Translations under genes and position numbers: made by a program
The notes under the pieces: generated by a model
The model's database searches: none
What the model saw: the letters and a program-made list of their open reading frames with translations, nothing else
Told to the model about the DNA's origin: nothing
Assembly (NCBI GenBank): GCA_002327445.1
Contig: DCWA01000020.1
Span: 83,658 to 147,657, forward strand
From: Desulfobacteraceae bacterium UBA2174
GTDB taxonomy: Bacteria; Desulfobacterota; Desulfobacteria; Desulfobacterales; UBA2174
DNA: 64,000 nucleotides
Direction of reading: 5' to 3'
Shown: piece after piece, positions 59,087-64,000 of the stretch
Layout of the letters: each line of letters starts with the position of its first letter
How positions within the stretch are numbered: the first letter of the stretch is position 1

Positions 59087-60109
59087 TCAAATCCGGCTTT
59101 GGCGCCTCAAGTATTCCTCATCCAACGGCTCATCGGCAATCCTCAACAACTCGATCGCTCGCATCGGTCCAGGGCCCCGCTTGTTCAGTACCCTGAAAAT
59201 TTGGAAAGCCGAAGCCTTTCTTTTCTTCTGAACGATCTGCCGCTTGCGCCAGAAAACCCGCAGGCCGCGCAGGGCATCGCTCTTGGCCTTGAGCATGACG
59301 CGCCCCTGGCCCCTGGCCATGCCCATCACCAGGTCGAGAATGTTGGCCGCCAGGTGCAGCGGCAGAAACAGGCCAAACAGGGGCGAAGGCATGTTCTTGA
59401 CAAAAGTCCAGACCAGGTTGCGGTGACCGTGGTAAACGGCGAATTCGCCGCGCCGGCCGCCGGTGGTGGCCGATCCCACGTGACGCACCCGGGCCGCCGG
59501 CACCTGAAGGCACCGGTGGCCCATGAGCCTGAGCCGAAACCCCAGGTCCATGTCTTCCAGATAGCAAAAAAAATCCTCGTCGAACCCGCCGGCCTGTCGC
59601 AGGGCCTCGGTGCGATACATCGCCGCGGCGGCGCACGGGGAAAAAATCTCCCATGGATCTTGCCTGGTGGCCCACGTCCGGCCGTGGCCGTCGCGCCACA
59701 CCACCCCGCTCACGTGGTAGCAGTCGCCGTCTCCGTCCAGCCGGCCGGGATTGTCGGCGCAGATGAGCCGGCTGCCGAACATGGCGCACGCGGGATGCTT
59801 CCCGGCCGCATCCATTAGGGCTTCGAGCCAGTCCGGGGCCGGGAATGCGTCCGGATTGAGAAGCGCCACCCAAGGGGTAGCGCAGCGGGCCAGGGCAAGG
59901 TTGTTGCCTGCGGCAAATCCGATGTTCTCGCTGAGCTTCAGGACGGTGACGCGATCCGGCGGGCAGCGCAGTTCGGCGGAACCGTCGGTGCTGGCGTTGT
60001 CCACCACCCAGACCCGCTCCGGCGGCAACGTCTGGCGATCCAAATGTTTCAGGCATTCGGCGAGCAGAGGGCCGCTGTTGAAGTTTACGACGATGACGCT
60101 GACGGACAT
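59087..60109 (-). CDS. GT2 glycosyltransferase (rhamnosyltransferase-like)
   Basis: A 340-residue GT-A enzyme. VSVIVVNFNSGPLL and WVVDNASTDGSAEL form the nucleotide-binding part; LLNPDAFPAPDWLEAL holds the DxD-like aspartate; GGFDEDFFCYLEDMDLGFRLR is the acceptor-side ED motif. A hydrophobic C-terminal segment (LFGLFLPLHLAANILDLV) suggests membrane association. ATG 60109 has GAGGAGC upstream. It lies 10 bp before the fusion gene. Confidence 0.88.
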   Translation of the reverse strand: MSVSVIVVNFNSGPLLAECLKHLDRQTLPPERVWVVDNASTDGSAELRCPPDRVTVLKLSENIGFAAGNNLALARCATPWVALLNPDAFPAPDWLEALMDAAGKHPACAMFGSRLICADNPGRLDGDGDCYHVSGVVWRDGHGRTWATRQDPWEIFSPCAAAAMYRTEALRQAGGFDEDFFCYLEDMDLGFRLRLMGHRCLQVPAARVRHVGSATTGGRRGEFAVYHGHRNLVWTFVKNMPSPLFGLFLPLHLAANILDLVMGMARGQGRVMLKAKSDALRGLRVFWRKRQIVQKKRKASAFQIFRVLNKRGPGPMRAIELLRIADEPLDEEYLRRQSRI

Positions 60110-60128
60110 GGCTCCTCGCGCGCTCCCG

Positions 60129-61028
60129 TCACGCTTCCCCATCCCCCGGGCTTTTCCCCCTGAGCAACCGCAGCGCGGCCACCACCAGGAAATGCGCCCA
60201 AACCCCGCCAAAAACCAGCGCCATCAGCAATCCCGGGTACTGCCGGCGGAAGTATTTGCCGTAAAACCGCACCAACCCCCGGTGCTTGTGCCACTCGACA
60301 AAAACCGGGCGATCCCGCCCGCAGACCCCCTTGCGGTGCATCACCTTGGCCCCGGGCACGAAAAGCACCTTGAAGCCTTTTTCCCGCATGCGCGTACAGC
60401 AGTCGAGATCCTCGACATGCAGAAAATACTCTTCGTCGAAGCAGCCGGCGGCTTCCATCGCCTTGCGGGGCATCATCATGCAGGCGCCGGAAGTCGCTTC
60501 CACTTCCATTTCATGGTCCGCCAGTGGTTCCTGGTGGAGCAGGTAATCCGAAAAAATCCCCGGGTAACGATGCTTCAGGTGGAAGAGGCCGGAAATCCGC
60601 ACCAGGACCCGCCACGGCGTCGGCACGGCCCGCCTGCCGCCGGCCTGCTCGCTGCCGTCCGGATTGAGCAGCATTCCGCCGGCCACCCCGGCGTCCGGAT
60701 GTTTCTCCAGGGCTTGCACCAGCGAGGAAATGGTGTCCGGATAGATCAGGCAGTCCGGATTCAAGAAAAGAAGGTAGGGCGCGGATGACCGCCGGGCGCC
60801 GATGTTGCAAGCCCTGGAAAAGCCGAGATTGGCATCGTTGCGGACGATGTGGAGTGCCTCCAGCGTCCCGAAGGCGGCGGTGAGTCTTTCGATGCTGTCG
60901 TCCTGCGAGTCATTGTCCACCACCACGATTTGAGCCGGATAGCACGCGGCGACAATCGAAGCCACGCAATCCACCAGTCCCGGGCCAGCGTTGAAATTGA
61001 CAATGACGACGGAAACAAGTTGCTGCAT
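60129..61028 (-). CDS. GT2 glycosyltransferase (rhamnosyltransferase-like)
   Basis: A 299-residue GT-A enzyme paralogous to its neighbour. VSVVIVNFNAGPGLVDC, VVVDNDSQDDSIERL, LLFLNPDCLIYPDTI and GCFDEEYFLHVEDLDCCTRMR are the ordered GT2 motifs; KVMHRKGVCGRDRP follows. A C-terminal membrane helix (LLMALVFGGVWAHFLVVAAL) is likely. Two such enzymes in a row next to Wzm/Wzt fit assembly of an O-antigen backbone. Confidence 0.9.
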   Translation of the reverse strand: MQQLVSVVIVNFNAGPGLVDCVASIVAACYPAQIVVVDNDSQDDSIERLTAAFGTLEALHIVRNDANLGFSRACNIGARRSSAPYLLFLNPDCLIYPDTISSLVQALEKHPDAGVAGGMLLNPDGSEQAGGRRAVPTPWRVLVRISGLFHLKHRYPGIFSDYLLHQEPLADHEMEVEATSGACMMMPRKAMEAAGCFDEEYFLHVEDLDCCTRMREKGFKVLFVPGAKVMHRKGVCGRDRPVFVEWHKHRGLVRFYGKYFRRQYPGLLMALVFGGVWAHFLVVAALRLLRGKSPGDGEA

Positions 61029-61460
61029 GTCGATCGGGTTCCTTTCTCACAAACCTGGACGAAAATGCAGGTTGGTTTTCTTGCCAACGCTTGAAATCAG
61101 CGTTACCGCCGGGTTACCGCCGGCCTCGGTGGTCTCCGGTTCGATCGATGCGGTGACGGCGGCTTTGGTAATTTCCAGAGGGGCTTCCGGCGCTTCCGGA
61201 GGATCTTCCGCCGTCTCGTCCCGATGAAAATGGATTCCTGCTTTCGCAGGAATGACGGAATGGGGCCGCAATGACGGAATTGGGTCGGACGAATCCGGGG
61301 GTCTTCAGTGCCCGTCACCCCGGGGTCCAGGTCCGCCTCCTCTTCCGTCACCCCGGGCGAAGATCCGGGGTCCATGTCGAACGGCTGAAGATTTCCTGGC
61401 GTATTTCCAGGCAATCGGGCGTAATCACAGACGAGTTTCGATCGACTCGGGCCCAACCGC
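61029..61460. repeat. Intergenic region with repeat fragments
   Basis: 61096-61160 is related to 55231-55295. About 61225-61265 is the widespread ATTCCTGCTTTCGCAGGAAT hairpin element. About 61305-61385 has two CCCGG-rich half-copies (GTCACCCCGGGG...TCCGGGGTCCA). I see no gene. The ATTCCTGC/GCAGGAAT hairpin may serve as a weak terminator. Confidence 0.6.
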
Positions 61461-62822
61461 TCACTTGGTTTCCGCCACACGTAACTCGATGGCGTTCATC
61501 GGTATTCCGATCAGACCCCCTGAGACACTCGTGGATTCAGACCTGAAAAGGATGGCATCGTGCACCCAATGGTGCTGGACATGCTCATCTTGATCACCGT
61601 TGGCGATGGCGACGGTGATCGAGTAATCTCCGGAACACAGACGCGGCATGTTGAATTCGAATCGAGCGACGATGGTTTGTCCGGCGTCACAACTGACCGG
61701 GGCGTCCATGTAACTGAGCCAGGTGTTGTCGCCGAAGAGGTACTGACCGAGCTTGTCCTTGACGTAAAAGCCGATAATCGGCGAATCGAGAAATTGGTGC
61801 GCCAGGGCCTCGACTTGCAAGACGACATCCTCCCCCCCGACGATCCAGCTCAAGGGCCGGTCCCGGGTGTCGAGAAATTTCACCGAGGTGATTTGGGCCG
61901 CCCCCTTGCCAAAGGATTGGGCCTCCAGGTCAAACTCGAACACCCTGATATCATTGCGCAGGTTGCTCGAGTTGATGAACTGAGCGCGCTGATCCACCAC
62001 AGGCTCGGCGGAGCGCTTGCGACGATTGGTCCTGATTCGGGTTGTCGTGCTTTTGCCCTGCCGCGCTTCGTAGAAGGCTTCCAGGTAGCTTTCACAGACC
62101 TCCTTTGGAGATCCGGCCTGCAGCACTTCCCCTTTCTCCAGCCAGATGGCCCAGGTACAGAGGTTTCTGACGGCGGCGGTGTCATGACTGACGAAAAGCA
62201 CGGTCCCGGTTTTCATGAAATTTCGCAAAAAACGCATGCATTTCTGGGTAAAGAACGCATCCCCCACCGCCAAGGCTTCATCGACCACCAGGATGTCGGC
62301 ATCGACATGGGCGATCACCGCAAAAGCCAGACGCACATACATGCCGCTCGAATAACTTTTGACAGGTTGATTCAGGAAATCGCCGATATCCGCAAATGCG
62401 GCGATATCGTCGATTCGGGTATCGATCTGCTCGCGGGTGAGCCCCAGCAAGGCGGCATTCATGTATACGTTTTCTATGCCGGTAAATTCCGGGTTGAACC
62501 CCGAACCAAGTTCCAACAGCGCCGCCACACGCCCGTTGGCCCGTATCGTGCCGCTGCTGGGAGCCAAGGTATTGCATATGATTTGCAACAAGGTAGATTT
62601 GCCGGAACCGTTGCGTCCGATGATTCCAACGGTCTCGCCTTTTTGCACATCGAAGGACACTTTTCTCAAGGCCCAGAATTCGCGAAAATAGTTGGCACCC
62701 TCACGTCCCAGTACCCGTTTTATTCTGGGTATGACAAATTGCTTCAGGCGATCCCGGGGTTTATCATAGATTTGATAGCATTTGCTAAGATTTTCGACTT
62801 TGATGGCCAGATCAGAGGACAT
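61461..62822 (-). CDS. wzt: O-antigen ABC exporter ATPase with sugar-binding C-terminus (Wzt)
   Basis: A 453-residue ABC ATPase. Walker A is IIGRNGSGKSTLLQ near residue 67, the signature YSSGMYVRLAFAV near residue 150 and Walker B DILVVDEALAVGD near residue 172, the GDAFFTQKC segment marking the Wzt subfamily. Residues 290-453 form a C-terminal immunoglobulin-like Wzt_C domain that in homologues recognises the capped end of the O-polysaccharide. ATG 62822 (MSSDLAIKVENLSKCY) overlaps wzm by 11 bp. Presence of Wzt_C points to chain-length control by terminal modification, for which the methyltransferase fusion is a candidate. Confidence 0.93.
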   Translation of the reverse strand: MSSDLAIKVENLSKCYQIYDKPRDRLKQFVIPRIKRVLGREGANYFREFWALRKVSFDVQKGETVGIIGRNGSGKSTLLQIICNTLAPSSGTIRANGRVAALLELGSGFNPEFTGIENVYMNAALLGLTREQIDTRIDDIAAFADIGDFLNQPVKSYSSGMYVRLAFAVIAHVDADILVVDEALAVGDAFFTQKCMRFLRNFMKTGTVLFVSHDTAAVRNLCTWAIWLEKGEVLQAGSPKEVCESYLEAFYEARQGKSTTTRIRTNRRKRSAEPVVDQRAQFINSSNLRNDIRVFEFDLEAQSFGKGAAQITSVKFLDTRDRPLSWIVGGEDVVLQVEALAHQFLDSPIIGFYVKDKLGQYLFGDNTWLSYMDAPVSCDAGQTIVARFEFNMPRLCSGDYSITVAIANGDQDEHVQHHWVHDAILFRSESTSVSGGLIGIPMNAIELRVAETK

Positions 62823-63633
62823 CGGCAAAACCTTTACGGGTCTTTTGGAACCAGGCAAATCCCAACCATGCAATCAAGGCGGTGACCAGGCAATAGGCGC
62901 CCAAGTGCCCCCAATTCGGCATATGGCCCCAATAAAGAACAGCCCGTGTCAATTCGATGGCCGGCATGAGTGGATTGAGCCAAAGCAGTGGGCGGTAAGT
63001 CGCCGGCACAGCGCTAAGCGGGTAAAATATTGGCGAAAGAAACATAAAAACGGTCACCAGAAGGCCTACGACCTGGGACACATCCCGCAAATAGACGCCC
63101 AGGGAGGCCAACGCCCAGGAGAGGCCCAGAATCAGAAAGCTGAGCGGAATGATGATAACAGGAAGAAGAAAAATGCTGAGATGAGGGAGGCCGAAAAATA
63201 AAAAATAGGCCCCCGACCACACCAGTACACTGATCAAGCCTTGGAACAGGGCCGCCCCCAATGTCACCCATGGCAGTATTTCCAAAGGGAATATGATTTT
63301 TTTGACATAATTCACATTGGAAAGAATAAGCACCGGGGCACGGATGAAACACTCCGCAAAAAGGTTGAATACAATCAGCCCTGCAAACAAGATCAGTGCA
63401 AATTCAGTCCGGGATCCGCTTCCCGCCTCCCCCCAGCGAATTCTAAAAACCACGCTGAAGACAAATGTATAAACCGCCAGCATGAAGAGCGGATTGAAAA
63501 AGGACCAGAACATGCCCAAGAAAGAACCGCGATAACGCCCGACGATTTCTCGCTTGGTAAGGGCGTAGAAAAGAGTACGGTTACGCCAAAGGCTGAGGAA
63601 CATCTCCTGGGGCGCGATCGAATGGCTCTGCAT
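62812..63633 (-). CDS. wzm: O-antigen ABC exporter permease (Wzm)
   Basis: A 273-residue ABC-2 type permease with six membrane segments. LTKREIVGRYRGSFLGMFWSF near residue 25, VYTFVFSVVFRIRWG, NYVKKIIFPLEILPWV near residue 110, LGVYLRDVSQVVGLLVTVFMFLSP near residue 185 (text split by helix ends) and YRPLLWLNPLMPAIEL near residue 220 are typical. It pairs with Wzt to move undecaprenyl-linked O-polysaccharide across the inner membrane. Confidence 0.93.
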   Translation of the reverse strand: MQSHSIAPQEMFLSLWRNRTLFYALTKREIVGRYRGSFLGMFWSFFNPLFMLAVYTFVFSVVFRIRWGEAGSGSRTEFALILFAGLIVFNLFAECFIRAPVLILSNVNYVKKIIFPLEILPWVTLGAALFQGLISVLVWSGAYFLFFGLPHLSIFLLPVIIIPLSFLILGLSWALASLGVYLRDVSQVVGLLVTVFMFLSPIFYPLSAVPATYRPLLWLNPLMPAIELTRAVLYWGHMPNWGHLGAYCLVTALIAWLGFAWFQKTRKGFADVL

Positions 63634-63761
63634 CTAAAGCACTTTCCATACGGCAGGCGGATGGGAGGGGGATTCCGCTTTCCGACAGGGCCCGAAAACC
63701 GCGGCCCGCGGCCCGCGAACCGGCGGCGCGGTCGCGGCGGATATGGCGAGATCAACGAACA

Positions 63762-64000
63762 TCAGAACAAATTCAACATCTTACCAACCAACCCGATCAT
63801 CGATATGGCCGAAAAGGTCATGGCGAAGGTGAACAGCCGCACCATCTGAGACCGGTTTTCGCGCAAGCCTTCATCGATGCGCCGGTCGATGCGTTCGATA
63901 ATCTTGTCCAGCTTGTCTTCCACCTGTTCGAAACGCTTGTCCATCTGCTCGAAGCGCTTGTCCACCTGCTCGAAGCGCTTGTCCACCTGCTCGAAGCGCT
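63762..64000 (-). CDS. Coiled-coil protein with C-terminal membrane helix (partial)
   Basis: The N-terminus lies beyond the window. The visible 78 residues start in repeats of DKRFEQV/M (at least four heptads, encoded by 21-bp direct repeats), then EDKLDKIIERIDRRIDEGL, and end in a hydrophobic segment FAMTFSAISMIGLVGKML with a short tail. This looks like a coiled-coil stalk anchored by a C-terminal helix, as in DUF1640-type small proteins. Function unknown. Confidence 0.65.
   Translation of the reverse strand, partial: RFEQVDKRFEQVDKRFEQMDKRFEQVEDKLDKIIERIDRRIDEGLRENRSQMVRLFTFAMTFSAISMIGLVGKMLNLF

Overview
The window reads as a chromosomal segment of a GC-rich Gram-negative bacterium, most likely a Desulfobacterota (Desulfosarcina/Desulfatitalea-like) sulfate reducer. 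This is an inference from gene content and from the short-period intergenic repeats; no rRNA or other taxonomic marker is present. Almost all genes lie on the minus strand. I see no rRNA, tRNA, CRISPR array, insertion sequence or prophage.

Region 1 (1-13012, read right to left) is a long housekeeping run behind a near-consensus sigma-70 promoter at 12984-13012. Its order is a Rho_N-domain protein, a HAD phosphatase, xerC, hslV, hslU, argB, argD, argF, argG, argH, an LptM-like lipoprotein, dapF, folK and a partial small transaldolase. Several junctions overlap by 4 bp; the wider ones hold 9-bp-period or 25/26-bp repeats.

Region 2 (13589-27566) is a surface-polysaccharide cluster. It has a Wzx/MurJ-like flippase, a methyltransferase, three glycosyltransferases, AsnB, a three-enzyme route to a UDP-2-acetamido-2,6-dideoxy-L-hexose, a WecA/WbpL-type initiating transferase and a WbpM-type dehydratase. 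A vapBC locus whose toxin has lost its core sits inside it. Region 3 (27673-29380) holds an intact toxin-antitoxin pair and an SDR protein.

Region 4 (30024-53340) is the most unusual part. A type I secretion operon (RHH regulator, small unknown protein, two tandem exporter ATPases, HlyD, TolC) lies next to a giant Cys-free RTX/S-layer-like gene (37709-40804). A second copy of that gene lies in the opposite orientation at 50003-53074. The two are almost identical in their 5' ends (from the ribosome-binding site on), similar at their 3' ends and terminators, and divergent in between. They bracket a 9-kb block containing a SapC-family gene, a tripartite tricarboxylate transporter set, an acyl-CoA ligase-like gene and a TPR-sulfotransferase. 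This resembles the Campylobacter fetus sap locus, where inverted sapA genes flank sapCDEF and recombine to switch S-layer protein. Here each copy has its own promoter outside the repeats, so inversion would swap gene bodies between promoters.

Region 5 (53948-63633) is a second glycan cluster: an acyltransferase, a 1229-residue methyltransferase-HAD-glycosyltransferase fusion, two GT2 enzymes and the Wzt/Wzm O-antigen ABC exporter. The right edge cuts a repeat-rich coiled-coil membrane protein. Together, regions 2, 4 and 5 look like a cell-envelope island in which LPS O-antigen could anchor a type I-secreted S-layer, as known in Caulobacter and C. fetus.
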